Positions 52,062 to 61,342 of a DNA stretch of 64,000 nt are shown here, piece by piece (the first letter of the stretch is position 1; every line of letters begins with the position of its first letter). Below the pieces are notes generated by a model, which saw nothing but the letters and a program-made list of their open reading frames with translations, did no database searches and was not told the DNA's origin. Position numbers and translations under genes: made by a program. This stretch comes from Chthonomonas calidirosea T49. Its GTDB lineage: Bacteria; Armatimonadota; Chthonomonadetes; Chthonomonadales; Chthonomonadaceae. The stretch spans positions 2,649,233-2,713,232 of the forward strand of contig NC_021487.1 in assembly GCF_000427095.1 (NCBI RefSeq). Reading direction: 5' to 3'.

Positions 52062-55000
52062 TCAAGGGCGAATACCCCGCATAAAGGCATAGGGAGCGAC
52101 CCATCGAGTTTGATAGGTGAGCCAGTCCTGGCGATGCTTTTGGTAGACGGGATCGTCCTCTAGGGGACCGGGCGGTCGGTTGTAGTTGGGGTTGGCATGA
52201 GATGGCAGAGGCAACACCGTCTTCGAGAAGGCTGTGTTATAGTTACCATCCTTTTCCCACCCATCGCCGATCATGATGAAATCACGGGTCCAGCCAGGTG
52301 GGGGAGGCGGCAGTGCGCGAAAGGTGAGCTGTAGTTCATCGCCAGCATTCATGATCACGTATCTATCGTCTATGTGGGTTAGCAGAGGGCGGACATCGCC
52401 GTACCGTGTGTAGTAGCCGATAAGGTCGCGCCATTTCTCCACCTTGGTAGCGACTTGGTAAGAGACAGGAAGTTCCGGAGAGAAAGCGTCTTTGGCGCGG
52501 ATATCGGAAAAGCCTCGATAGCGCAAAACGGCCGTGTGAACTGGCAACAGCCGGATATGGAGGGGAGTTTTCGGCAGGCCAACGGCCCAGCGAATGGCAT
52601 CCCAATAGATTTCCAGGTTCGTTCGTAGACGAAGCCGTCGGGGGGCGCCGGGGCGGAACACGCCGTCGAGGTTGATCAGGATGGTTTTAAGTTTGCCTTC
52701 GGGGAACCCCATATTCTTACGCACCTCGATCCACCGGCCTTTTGCATCTGGCACCCAAAGCGAAAGGCTTTGCGGTTTGGGATAGTGGCTATGGCTGATG
52801 GCCACGTTGATGGAGCTATCGGTTGGGTGAATCCAGCCTTGGCAAACTAACCAAAGCGAGCCGGCAGAGCAGCTATTTTGTAGAAGCGAGTTTGATGCGC
52901 CCTCCTTATTGACAATCTTGTGGGTCTCACGATACGGTGCGTTCCCTTTCGTGAGAAGGGGAGCATTGCTTAGGTCGAGCTCCACCCAATGGTCGCGGGT
53001 AACGCCTTGGAATCGTCCAACGCCAAATCCACCAAGATAGCGCCCATCGCGCGCGGACAGAATGGCCGATACATCGTGCCCTTGATCATCTTTTGCCCAA
53101 GCCACCGGATGGAGAGGGCCAGTTACGATCAGTTGATGCGGAGGGGGCGGCATGGCAAAGCGCTCGTCCGTCCAAACCTCCGTGCCTTTCGGATGGTCTA
53201 CAACCATAAGAGCCACATAGTCGAAAAAGTGCGTTTCCCAAAGTTCGGCGGTGATACGCACATCGTAGAGGCCATCTCGCGGCACAAGCTGATCTCCTCG
53301 AATCTTCACCCAGTCGGTGGTTTGGGGAGTACCCGCCGTCTCTTGGGCGTCTATGCGCAGCCCCAGTGGAGAGCTCCAGAGAAAGTCGGTAACAAAAGCG
53401 AACTCCTTTCCATTCCATGCCCACAAGAAGGGGCAAGAGCCGGTAAGACGGTGAGGGGCTGGCACCGAGGCGTCGGGTTTAAGCGTATCGAGAAACTCGG
53501 CGCTGGAATCGCCGTTGGGCCAAACCGTGCGCAGAACATCCACGTGCGGATAGGTGCCCAAGCCGAAGTGGACGACCGGTGTCAGAATCGGTTGCTTCTC
53601 ATAGAGGAGACCGGCCCGCATCTCCATGGTGCCTCCAATAGCAAAGGAGTTGATGCGTGCATTGCCTGTAGAGGTTGTATGCGAGCGGAACTCGGTGGGG
53701 TCGGGCGCAGGGCGCAGCTCCTGCCAATGGTAGGCTTTGGGCGAGTGGGCCAACAACTCCACCGGCTTTCCCTTGGCATCGGTGCCGACGAGGTCGAGCA
53801 GGCCGTTGTTCGTAAGGTCTTCTATGGTGGTGACGGCGTACGGAAGGGTAAGGTAAGGAAGGTAGTGCCAGTGCTCATCGCAAAGCCAAATTTGTGTGGT
53901 ATGTCCATCAGAGGCCACGATGTCCTCACCGCCGTTATTATCCAAATCGCCCATCAACAGAGTGGCTTTTCCCGGCAGCAGATCGTGGGGGGCGTTCGGC
54001 CAGGTGGTAAGGGGGGCGCTTTTCCATGAGGTGCTCTCTGCGTCCCAAAAGATGCGTAGGACGGCTCCGGTCGTCGTTAGGGCTAAAAGGTCTATTTCGC
54101 CATTTGGGTTCGCGTCGCCCACGGCTAGAGCGGCCAACTTTGTCGTTAGGGCAGGCCCTTTTTCCGGTTGAAACAGGCCGGAGCGCAGGTTTGCATACAG
54201 GTGGAGATGGCCTTGGGCATCCAAGAAGCAGGGGGTCGGGTTGCCGCTATCATCGAGGTCGGCCCAGGCAAAAGCACGCGCATCGGTTAGGTCAGCAAAG
54301 GGATGAAGCGGGGTGAAAGTTCCGTCCCCATTGTTGCGCAGCTCCAGGGGCTTGCCATGAAGGGGAGCGAGGATGATATCCATATTGCCATCAGCATCGA
54401 GGTCAGCTTGCCAAGCAGCTACATAGGGGGTAGTAAGGAGGGAAGCGGGCAGATGCGTTTGAGAGGTGACATCCTGAAAAGTCTGCTGGGGCGTCTGCAC
54501 GTAGAGACGAAAGCCACCGGCACCCGCGAGAGCAAAATCCATTCGGGCATCGTAGTTGACATCGAGAGGAAGAATGCCATCTTTTGCGGGGGGAACGGCT
54601 GCAGAACCGCTAGGAAAGGCGAGCTGCTGTCCGTTGCCAAGCCACACGGTTTTCGCATCGGCCACATAGAGCAAGGGAGTCCCGCTGCTATCCAACCAGG
54701 TAGCCCCTGCAAGGACAGCATGGTTGAGGGGAGTAGGAACCGGTTGAGGGGTATAGGAGAGCTGTTGATCGGGTGGCGCGGGAGTGGAGGGCGGGTTGGG
54801 AAGCTTCAAAAAGTGTAAGATCGGCTCACCGATCTGGTTGGCGCTACCTGCCAGCGCCAAGCGGCTTTGAAAGTAGGTACCAGTGAGGGTAAGGCTGTTT
54901 TCCAGAAAGCGAGAGAGAAGAGCTGCTTGGCGAATATTATTCGCTTGAACGGCCGCCTTAAGCTGCGCAAAAAGCGACAAGGACTCTTTCGGAAAGGTGG

Positions 55001-55634
55001 CAGTTCTCGTCTGCAGCATAGAGATGGCCTGCTTAAGGGTTGCCACATCTCCTTGACGTGCGGCCACCTGGAGCAGCTGGAGTTGAGCGAAAAGGTTATC
55101 GGGTCTTTGTTGCAAAATGGCCTTAAGTTGCTGCAGTTCCTGTTGAAGCCCGGCCGGCGTGCCGAGTTGATCGTAGCTGTAGGCAAGTTCGTAGCGGGCA
55201 CGAAGGTCGTTGGGGTTGAGTTGTACAGCCTTTTGGTAGTAGGAAATGGCCTCGTTAATTTTGCCCTGTTGAAACGCGAGCAGGCCGAGTAGCCGCTGAA
55301 TAGCGCTGCTATTGGGGTCGAGCTGTTCGGCCTTTCGAAGGTACTGGGCTGCCTTTTGGTAGTTCGGTGGTGAGGCACGCAGCTCCATAAGGCCGAGGTC
55401 GGCCCATATGGCGGGCTCTTGCGGCGCGATTTCGCTGGCCAGTTTGAGATATTTTTTAGCGTGGCCGCCGTTATCCGCCACTTGGAGAGCGACGCTGCCA
55501 ATAGTGAAATCGGAGACCAGTTGAAGATAAGAGGCGCGGGGTTTAGGAGAGCAGCCGCAAACCCAAACGATGCCGATGAACCATAGCAGGCCAAGCCGCG
55601 CCCGCTGAGACATAAGGAACAAAGAAGACTCCAT
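52062..55634 (-). CDS. Lipoprotein with TPR, FG-GAP and UnbV/ASPIC domains (CRTAC1-like)
   Basis: 1190 residues. Lipobox VCGC near residue 28; TPR repeats (~40-260: AIWADLGLMELR, AIQRLLGLLAFQQGKINEAISYYQKAV); FG-GAP/VCBS Asp-rich loops (~330-620: DVNYDARMDFAL, DLDADGNMDIIL, DANPNGEIDLL, DLDNNGGEDIV); UnbV/ASPIC segment (~655-715, GGTMEMRAGLL, VWPNGDSSAEF); and a long C-terminal beta-rich part (FVTDFLWSSPLGLRI). Large cell-surface interaction protein of unknown role. A TATACT box 7 bases before the ATG suggests a leaderless start; M8 is an alternative. Confidence 0.85.
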   Translation of the reverse strand: MESSLFLMSQRARLGLLWFIGIVWVCGCSPKPRASYLQLVSDFTIGSVALQVADNGGHAKKYLKLASEIAPQEPAIWADLGLMELRASPPNYQKAAQYLRKAEQLDPNSSAIQRLLGLLAFQQGKINEAISYYQKAVQLNPNDLRARYELAYSYDQLGTPAGLQQELQQLKAILQQRPDNLFAQLQLLQVAARQGDVATLKQAISMLQTRTATFPKESLSLFAQLKAAVQANNIRQAALLSRFLENSLTLTGTYFQSRLALAGSANQIGEPILHFLKLPNPPSTPAPPDQQLSYTPQPVPTPLNHAVLAGATWLDSSGTPLLYVADAKTVWLGNGQQLAFPSGSAAVPPAKDGILPLDVNYDARMDFALAGAGGFRLYVQTPQQTFQDVTSQTHLPASLLTTPYVAAWQADLDADGNMDIILAPLHGKPLELRNNGDGTFTPLHPFADLTDARAFAWADLDDSGNPTPCFLDAQGHLHLYANLRSGLFQPEKGPALTTKLAALAVGDANPNGEIDLLALTTTGAVLRIFWDAESTSWKSAPLTTWPNAPHDLLPGKATLLMGDLDNNGGEDIVASDGHTTQIWLCDEHWHYLPYLTLPYAVTTIEDLTNNGLLDLVGTDAKGKPVELLAHSPKAYHWQELRPAPDPTEFRSHTTSTGNARINSFAIGGTMEMRAGLLYEKQPILTPVVHFGLGTYPHVDVLRTVWPNGDSSAEFLDTLKPDASVPAPHRLTGSCPFLWAWNGKEFAFVTDFLWSSPLGLRIDAQETAGTPQTTDWVKIRGDQLVPRDGLYDVRITAELWETHFFDYVALMVVDHPKGTEVWTDERFAMPPPPHQLIVTGPLHPVAWAKDDQGHDVSAILSARDGRYLGGFGVGRFQGVTRDHWVELDLSNAPLLTKGNAPYRETHKIVNKEGASNSLLQNSCSAGSLWLVCQGWIHPTDSSINVAISHSHYPKPQSLSLWVPDAKGRWIEVRKNMGFPEGKLKTILINLDGVFRPGAPRRLRLRTNLEIYWDAIRWAVGLPKTPLHIRLLPVHTAVLRYRGFSDIRAKDAFSPELPVSYQVATKVEKWRDLIGYYTRYGDVRPLLTHIDDRYVIMNAGDELQLTFRALPPPPPGWTRDFIMIGDGWEKDGNYNTAFSKTVLPLPSHANPNYNRPPGPLEDDPVYQKHRQDWLTYQTRWVAPYAFMRGIRP

Positions 55635-55640
55635 TCTTTG

Positions 55641-55646
55641 CAGTAT
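55641..55646 (-). promoter_or_regulatory. Candidate -10 for leaderless transcript
   Basis: TATACT on the minus strand ending about seven bases before the ATG at 55634. The -35 is weak (TTTCAC at 18 bases). Confidence 0.4.
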
Positions 55647-55835
55647 AGCAGAAGTGTTTTTTTCTGTGAAATAGGCTGGCGAAGCCGCCGGCCTCGCGCT
55701 CGGCTTAAATTATAGTCCATGTTAGAAGCTCGCGACAAGACACTCCTAGCAGTGTAAAGCGGAGAAGCAGGAAAGCGGAGAACGAATGAGGAAGTTATTG
55801 GCAGTTATTTTGGTTTTCCTGCGAGGAGAACATAG

Positions 55836-57179
55836 ATGAAGAGAGAAGAGATGAGCCGACGAAAGTTTTTGCAGGCTACCGGTGGGGCTGTTGCAGCAAC
55901 GGCGCTAGGCGCGGCCACCGAGGCGAAAGCGGCGCCTAAACGCAAGCGGGTCTCTGCGAACGACAAAGTGGTGCTGGGCTTTATTGGGGTGGCAGGGCGC
56001 GGTTACGGCGCTCACATGCAGACGTTCGGGCAGATGGAGGACGTCGAGATAGGGGCCGTCTGCGATGTTTACCAGCCGTATCTTGATCGGGCAGTAAAGT
56101 TTACCGACGGCAAAGCGAAAGCCTATCATGATTTCCGGCAACTTCTGGAGCAGAAAGATATTGACGCGGTGGTGATCGCGACTCCGCCGCATTGGCACGC
56201 CATTATCTCCATTTTAGCCTGTGAAGCGGGTAAGGATGTTTATTGTGAGAAGCCGATGAGCCGGTACCCCATGGAGGCCCTTATGATGGCGCGTGCCGCG
56301 CGCGTCTACAAACGCGTTACCCAAGTAGGGACGCAGATTCACGCCACGGAGAACTATCATCGGTGCGTTAACATCGTGCGATCCGGTGCATTGGGGCCGA
56401 TTACGGCGGTTACCAACATCTGCACTATGAACGACGATTCCGAGGGTCTCGATCATCCGCCCGATAGCGATCCGCTGCCGGGTTTGGACTGGGACTTCTG
56501 GCTGGGGCCTGCTCCCAAAGTGCCGTTCAATATCGGGCGCTTTCGCGATGGCATGCATCGCTACTTCAAGGATTACGTCAACAGTTGGTTGCATGAGCTG
56601 GGCCCGCACATCGTCGATCTGCCCGTGTGGGCGCTTGAACTAGGGGCTCCTCTGGCCGTGTCTGCCAGCGGAGGGCGTTTTGCTACGACCAGTATCGCCG
56701 ATGTGCCCGACACCCTGCACGTGATCTGGGAGTATCCCAATATGAATATGACCTGGATTCTCATGCAGCAGAGCCGGTTCAATTTCGGTGTAGGTGAAAT
56801 GGGGCCTTATCGCCAGCTGGGCATTGTTTTCCATGGAAAAGATGCGACACTCATCGCCAACTACGATCTCTGCCAGGTCATAGACAAAAACGGCAAGCCG
56901 GTGGAGCGAACGGACTATCCTGTGGTGGTACCGCCCTCGCCGGGGCATTGGCGCGAGTTTATAGACTGCATTAAGACGCGCCAGCAGCCCTCTTGCAACT
57001 TCGAGGCGCACCTGCCCCTTCATCTCGCCCTCAACCTGGCGCATACGTCTCTTTATGCGAATCGCAAGATCCATTGGGATAACACCAAATTTGAGGTCAT
57101 CGGCGATCGGGAGGCCAACCATCTGCTGATGCCGCCCTATCGGGCCCCGTGGAAACTTCCTATGGTGAAAGAATCATGA
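55836..57179 (+). CDS. Tat-exported Gfo/Idh/MocA family oxidoreductase
   Basis: 447 residues. Tat signal SRRKFLQATGG, then an NAD(P)-binding Rossmann fold (VLGFIGVAGRGYGAH), the conserved CEKPMSR with catalytic Lys, HRCVNIVRSGALG and a C-terminal alpha/beta domain. Members oxidise or epimerise sugars and inositols. The start at 55836 has GAGGAG seven bases upstream. Overlaps the following isomerase by 4 bases (ATGA), so the two probably act on one extracytoplasmic sugar. Confidence 0.93.
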   Translation: MKREEMSRRKFLQATGGAVAATALGAATEAKAAPKRKRVSANDKVVLGFIGVAGRGYGAHMQTFGQMEDVEIGAVCDVYQPYLDRAVKFTDGKAKAYHDFRQLLEQKDIDAVVIATPPHWHAIISILACEAGKDVYCEKPMSRYPMEALMMARAARVYKRVTQVGTQIHATENYHRCVNIVRSGALGPITAVTNICTMNDDSEGLDHPPDSDPLPGLDWDFWLGPAPKVPFNIGRFRDGMHRYFKDYVNSWLHELGPHIVDLPVWALELGAPLAVSASGGRFATTSIADVPDTLHVIWEYPNMNMTWILMQQSRFNFGVGEMGPYRQLGIVFHGKDATLIANYDLCQVIDKNGKPVERTDYPVVVPPSPGHWREFIDCIKTRQQPSCNFEAHLPLHLALNLAHTSLYANRKIHWDNTKFEVIGDREANHLLMPPYRAPWKLPMVKES

Positions 57180-58099
57180 GGCCTAACCGTTCAGAAAGCG
57201 ATGCGGGCCTCAGTCGGCGAACCTTTGTTGGGGGAGCGGCTGGCACAGCGCTGTTGGCCGGTGCTGTTGGCGCACAGGTGGCTGCGCCGAAAGCGGAGCG
57301 TGGCCCTCACAAGGCGGTGCTCTACTCTATGCTGCCGGGGAACCTCACGGTAGAAGATCGAATGAAACTGGCGCGCGATGTGGGGTTTGAGGGGGTGGAG
57401 GCTCCGCCGCTAGCCGACCCCAAAGAGCAGGAGCGCCTGCGGGCTGCTGCCGAGGCGGCCGGGATACGCATTCATTCGGTGATCTACGGCGGGTGGGACC
57501 CGCCGCTCTCCAGCCCCGACCCGCAAGCGGCCGCACAGAGCTTGAAAAATGCCGAGGCCGCCCTTCGATGCGCCAAAGCGCTTGGGGCCGATGATATTCT
57601 GCTGGTGCCCGCTGTGGTGGATGCCCGAACGCGCTACGTGGAGGCCTATCGTCGTGCGCAACAGGCCATCCGGCGTCTCGTGCCTTTCGCAGAGCAACTG
57701 CAAGTCAAAATCTGCCTAGAGGAGGTTTGGAACAACTTCCTGTTAAGTCCGCTGGAGTTTGCGGCGTTTGTCGACTCGTTTCACAGTCCTTGGGTGGGGG
57801 CCTATTTCGATGTGGGCAACGTGGTTCCTTTTGCTTGGCCACAGGACTGGATTCGCACCTTAGGGCATCGCATTCAGAAGGTACATCTTAAGGACTTTAA
57901 AGGAGGACCCGGGCTTTTTGGCGGTATCGGTGGTCATTTTGTGAACCTTCTCGAAGGCAGCATTGATTGGCCGGAGGTGCGGCGCGCCTTTGCCGAGATC
58001 GGTTATACCGGCTACATGACCACCGAGCTTGCCGGTGGCGATGCGGCCTATCTGCGCGATGTGAGCCAGCGGGTAGACAAAATTTTGGCAGGTAGCTGA
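57176..58099 (+). CDS. Tat-exported TIM-barrel sugar isomerase/epimerase
   Basis: 307 residues from the ATG at 57176, which overlaps the upstream stop. Tat signal LSRRTFVGGAAG; xylose-isomerase-like (AP endonuclease 2) barrel: VGFEGVEAPPL, HSVIYGGW, LLVPAVV, VKICLEEVWNN, VGAYFDVGN, VHLKDFKG, TGYMTTEL. Metal-ligand Glu/Asp/His are visible in LEEVW, DVGN and HLKD. It probably isomerises the product of the neighbouring Gfo/Idh enzyme. A 9-bp stem follows the stop. Confidence 0.9.
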   Translation: MRPNRSESDAGLSRRTFVGGAAGTALLAGAVGAQVAAPKAERGPHKAVLYSMLPGNLTVEDRMKLARDVGFEGVEAPPLADPKEQERLRAAAEAAGIRIHSVIYGGWDPPLSSPDPQAAAQSLKNAEAALRCAKALGADDILLVPAVVDARTRYVEAYRRAQQAIRRLVPFAEQLQVKICLEEVWNNFLLSPLEFAAFVDSFHSPWVGAYFDVGNVVPFAWPQDWIRTLGHRIQKVHLKDFKGGPGLFGGIGGHFVNLLEGSIDWPEVRRAFAEIGYTGYMTTELAGGDAAYLRDVSQRVDKILAGS

Positions 58100-58100
58100 A

Positions 58101-58128
58101 GTGCGGGCGTAACGCCTTGCGCCCGCAC
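58101..58128 (+). terminator. Hairpin after sugar isomerase gene
   Basis: GTGCGGGCG / CGCCCGCAC, 9-bp perfect stem, 10-base loop, one base after the stop. No T-run. The rest of the 222-base gap to 58323 holds no gene or clear promoter. Confidence 0.5.
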
Positions 58129-58322
58129 GTTCGCAGCTCTTTAGCGGGGAGTGCGGCGGCCCTATTGCCAGTCGGTTTTCTGTAAACCGGTCATACGGCT
58201 CGGAGGCAGATCGTCGGTCGCGTCAAGCGTAAAAACCGATGCCTTTTAGGCGTGCGCTTGTTGACGGGGTGAAGCCATTTGCTTTGGAATTACGTAGAGG
58301 AGTGTAGGAGAAGACAATTTCT

Positions 58323-59135
58323 ATGAACAGCTCCCCTTTCTCAGGTTCGGGCAGCCCGCAAGATGCAGGGGCGCCTAGGTCGGTACGCTCTGGGATAGAC
58401 CCACTCGTCCGGTCACGCCTTATGCTGTTGCTCGCCACCGCCGTAACGGTGGTCTTACTCTTTGTTCCCTATGCGCAGCAGCTTCTCTATCCTCTACGGC
58501 TCTTTGTTACCTTTGTCCATGAGAGTGGCCATGCGTTGGCCACCGTCCTTACCGGTGGGCAGGTGGAGTACATTCGCATTGCCCCATCCGGCAGCGGCGT
58601 CACCTACTCTGTGGTGTCCCCTTGGGCGCAGGGCCTTGTCGACTCGGCGGGCTATTTAGGCGCCACTCTATTTGGGGCGCTGCTGTTGCAGTTTGGGCGT
58701 CTATCGCGGTGGCGACATGCGGGCCGGGCGGTTCTTTATGCGGTTGCCGCCTACCTGCTCTGTGTGGTGCTATTGTGGTGTAATCCGCTTCATAGCGGCG
58801 CTTTTACTTTTATTGCTGGGCTATCGGTTGTGGCTCTGCTGCTTTTGGCGGGGCGATTTGCCTCGCCGCAGGTTGCCGAGTTTTTGGCGGCTTTTCTGGC
58901 CGTGCAGTGCTGTTTGGACGCGCTTATCGATCTGCGGGTGCTTATTGGGCTTACGGCCAACGATCTTGGTCAGAACGATGCCACCAACATGGCGCATGCT
59001 GTGGGGCTTACGCCCACTTTTTGGGCGGTGCTATGGGCTTTGGTGGCGATAGGCATTCTCATGCTTTCCGTCCTCAGCTATTGGCGCGGAACCTCGCGAA
59101 GGAAGAGACAAGTTCCCATGGGGGCGGGTTTGTGA
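58323..59135 (+). CDS. M50B-like membrane metalloprotease
   Basis: 270 residues with six or seven hydrophobic helices. HESGH (His66-Glu67-His70) within FVTFVHESGHALATVLTGG is the zinc-binding HExxH of M50B-like peptidases, and GQVEYIRIAPSGSGVTY is typical of the same group. Proposed intramembrane or membrane-adjacent protease. A Ser/Gly-rich cytoplasmic N-terminus (~30 residues). Followed after 13 bases by a zinc-ribbon gene, probably co-transcribed. Confidence 0.85.
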   Translation: MNSSPFSGSGSPQDAGAPRSVRSGIDPLVRSRLMLLLATAVTVVLLFVPYAQQLLYPLRLFVTFVHESGHALATVLTGGQVEYIRIAPSGSGVTYSVVSPWAQGLVDSAGYLGATLFGALLLQFGRLSRWRHAGRAVLYAVAAYLLCVVLLWCNPLHSGAFTFIAGLSVVALLLLAGRFASPQVAEFLAAFLAVQCCLDALIDLRVLIGLTANDLGQNDATNMAHAVGLTPTFWAVLWALVAIGILMLSVLSYWRGTSRRKRQVPMGAGL

Positions 59136-59148
59136 GGGGGTAGAAACG

Positions 59149-59373
59149 ATGTTTTCACAAAAGAGGCACGTCCCCAAACAGAGGTCGGAGGAGGCGAGCG
59201 CATGCGAGCATTGTGGAGCGCTGGTTTATGGGGACACGCGGCGCTGCCCCCAATGCGGCCATTTCCCCATAAAGCTTCACCTGTGTCCGCGTTGTAAAAC
59301 CATCAGCGCCGCCGATGCCGAACGCTGCTGGCGCTGTGGCCACGTGTTTTTGCCGGATCACGACTATCTGTAG
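59149..59373 (+). CDS. Double zinc-ribbon protein
   Basis: 74 residues with four CXXC knuckles (CEHC, CPQC, CPRC, CWRC), i.e. two zinc ribbons of the DZANK type. Short basic N-terminus, no catalytic part. Such proteins bridge proteins or nucleic acids. Located 13 bases after the M50B-like protease. Confidence 0.75.
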   Translation: MFSQKRHVPKQRSEEASACEHCGALVYGDTRRCPQCGHFPIKLHLCPRCKTISAADAERCWRCGHVFLPDHDYL

Positions 59374-59388
59374 CTTGGGTGTCGAAAG

Positions 59389-59407
59389 CGGCCAGGAGAC
59401 CAGGCCG
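59389..59407 (+). terminator. Weak hairpin after zinc-ribbon gene
   Basis: CGGCCAGG-AGA-CCAGGCCG, 8-bp stem with one mismatch, followed by TTTAAG. Low-strength terminator candidate. Confidence 0.35.
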
Positions 59408-59609
59408 TTTAAGAAGGGCTCTCTGACCTAAGCTGACTTCCTGTTCGGTTGGAAAAGGAGGCTATCTTGCCGATTTTCAGAGGGCCTCCCAAAACATTCA
59501 CGCTGGGACGTGCGAACGGGGCGGCTGTTGTTTTGCGGAAACGGCCTGAGAGGCTTTTGCAGGGTAAGGTATACTACGATAACTCCCTAATTCATCGAGG
59601 ACGAGAGAC

Positions 59610-60488
59610 GTGGAAAGAAAGTTACGTATTGGGATACCTAAAGGAAGTCTACAAGAATCCACCTTTGCCTTCTTCAAAAAGGCCGGTTATGAGTTTCGCA
59701 TGAGCAGCGGGCGATCGTACCACCCTACGGTGGATGATCCGGAGCTAGAGCCGCTGTTAATACGCCCCCAGGAGATACCTCGCTATGTGGAGCAGGGCAT
59801 TCTTGATGCAGGCCTTACGGGCAAGGACTGGATAGAGGACAATGGGGCTGATGTGGAGGAGGTGGCGGAGTTTGTCTACTCCAAAGCCACGCTCAACCCC
59901 ATTCGCGTGGTGTTGGCGGCCAAGAACGATTCGGGCATCAACTCGGTGCACGATCTGGAAGGCAAGCGCATTGCTACCGAATATGTGCGATTAACCGAGC
60001 GCTATCTGCAAAGGCATGGAGTGCACGCGCAGGTGGAGTTTTCATGGGGCGCTTGTGAGGTAAAGGTGCCGGAGCTGGCCGACGCCATCGTCGTGAACAC
60101 GGAGACGGGAAGCAGCCTGCGCGCCCATGATCTCAAGATTGTGGACGTTTTGTTGGTCTCCACAACTCGCCTTATTGTGAATCGCGCTGCATGGAAAGAC
60201 GAGTGGAAGCGCGCCAAAGTCGAAAACATCGCCATGTTGTTGCAGGGCGCGCTTAACGCGGAGCAGCTTGTGGGGCTAAAGATGAACGTGCCCAAAGCCG
60301 ATCTCGAAAGCATCACCTCTCTGCTGCCCGCCCTGCGCAACCCGACGGTTTCTCCTTTGGCCGATCCGAACTGGGTGGCCATCGAGATCATCGTGGCGGA
60401 GAACACGGTAAGAGATCTCTTGCCGCGGCTAAAACGGGCGGGCGCTGAGGGCATTGTGGAGTACCCATTAAATAAGGTGATCTACTGA
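59610..60488 (+). CDS. hisG: ATP phosphoribosyltransferase, long form
   Basis: 292 residues. Condenses ATP and PRPP, the committed step of histidine synthesis. GTG start at 59610 with GAGG ~9 bases upstream. [57 protein letters not shown] (PRPP loop). The C-terminal ~75 residues form the ACT-like feedback domain of long-form HisG, so no HisZ is needed. ruvA follows after 4 bases. A possible -10 TATACT is at 59570-59575. Confidence 0.96.
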   Translation: MERKLRIGIPKGSLQESTFAFFKKAGYEFRMSSGRSYHPTVDDPELEPLLIRPQEIPRYVEQGILDAGLTGKDWIEDNGADVEEVAEFVYSKATLNPIRVVLAAKNDSGINSVHDLEGKRIATEYVRLTERYLQRHGVHAQVEFSWGACEVKVPELADAIVVNTETGSSLRAHDLKIVDVLLVSTTRLIVNRAAWKDEWKRAKVENIAMLLQGALNAEQLVGLKMNVPKADLESITSLLPALRNPTVSPLADPNWVAIEIIVAENTVRDLLPRLKRAGAEGIVEYPLNKVIY

Positions 60489-60492
60489 AACC

Positions 60493-61119
60493 ATGATCGC
60501 GCAGCTTCGTGGGCGGGTGGTACGGGCGGATGCTGGTGCGGTGGTGCTGGACGTCGCTGGGGTGGGCTATCTGGTGCATGTGCCGACTCCGCTGCTTGCC
60601 AGCCTAAGCGCGTGCGAAGGCGATGTTACGCTGCTAACGCACCTGGTGGTAAGGGAAGATGAGCTGTCGCTGTACGGCTTTTCGCGCATCACGGAGCTGC
60701 AGATATTTCGGCTGTTGCTGGGCGTAAGCGGCGTGGGACCTAAGGCCGCTTTGGCCTTGCTTTCGGCGCTAGATGAGGGAGAACTGGCTCGTGCCCTGGC
60801 CACAGGCGATATCAAACGGCTTACCCAAGTGCCCGGTGTGGGGCCGAAACTGGCGCAGCGGCTTAGCCTAGAGCTGGGAGATAAGGTTTCGGTGCTCGCT
60901 TTCGAGCAACGTATAGAACAGGCCACCGGCACCGCTCAGAGAACGGCCTTAGAAAACGCGGCCTGGGAAGATGCCATCGAGGGGCTGGTGGCTTTGGGCT
61001 ATAGCCGTGCGGATGCTCGGCGAGCCATTGAGCGCGTCTTTCCCGATCTGCCCGATCGAACCGACGCCGCTGCGCTGCTTCAAGCGGGCCTGAAGCTGCT
61101 TACTTCACGAAGGCAGTAG
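60493..61119 (+). CDS. ruvA: Holliday junction branch-migration protein RuvA
   Basis: 208 residues. N-terminal OB fold (MIAQLRGRVVRADAGAVVLD), two helix-hairpin-helix motifs (LLGVSGVGPKAALALL, LTQVPGVGPKLAQRL) and the C-terminal RuvB-binding helix bundle (AIEGLVALGYSRADARRAIE). Tetramer loading RuvB at junctions. 4 bases after hisG; ruvB and ruvC are not in the window. Confidence 0.97.
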   Translation: MIAQLRGRVVRADAGAVVLDVAGVGYLVHVPTPLLASLSACEGDVTLLTHLVVREDELSLYGFSRITELQIFRLLLGVSGVGPKAALALLSALDEGELARALATGDIKRLTQVPGVGPKLAQRLSLELGDKVSVLAFEQRIEQATGTAQRTALENAAWEDAIEGLVALGYSRADARRAIERVFPDLPDRTDAAALLQAGLKLLTSRRQ

Positions 61120-61342
61120 GCACAGCTTTCCTTTACAGGGTCGTTTGGCTGCATGGGGTGTAAGCCGGTGCTAGCTGGCCCGGGTTGTAGACCATGGCAC
61201 GCCACCAGCAAATCCACCGCACAGAACTTGATTGGGAGCAGGTGCACCGAGCTACCGAGGTTCAATCGCCGAGTGATCCAAACAGAGGTCTCTCTCAAAT
61301 ACATCTGCTTGTGCTTGTTTCATGGGCAGAATAACGCACTTG

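Noticed and set aside
59449..59703. 84-codon plus-strand frame before hisG
   Set aside because: Overlaps the hisG start region out of frame, no homology signal; its AAAGGAGG upstream appears fortuitous.
61120..61342. Possible tRNA (GGTTCAATCG near 61259) or small gene
   Set aside because: No acceptor, D or anticodon arm pairs around the T-like loop, and open frames on both strands lack ribosome sites or family motifs. I see nothing supportable in this gap.
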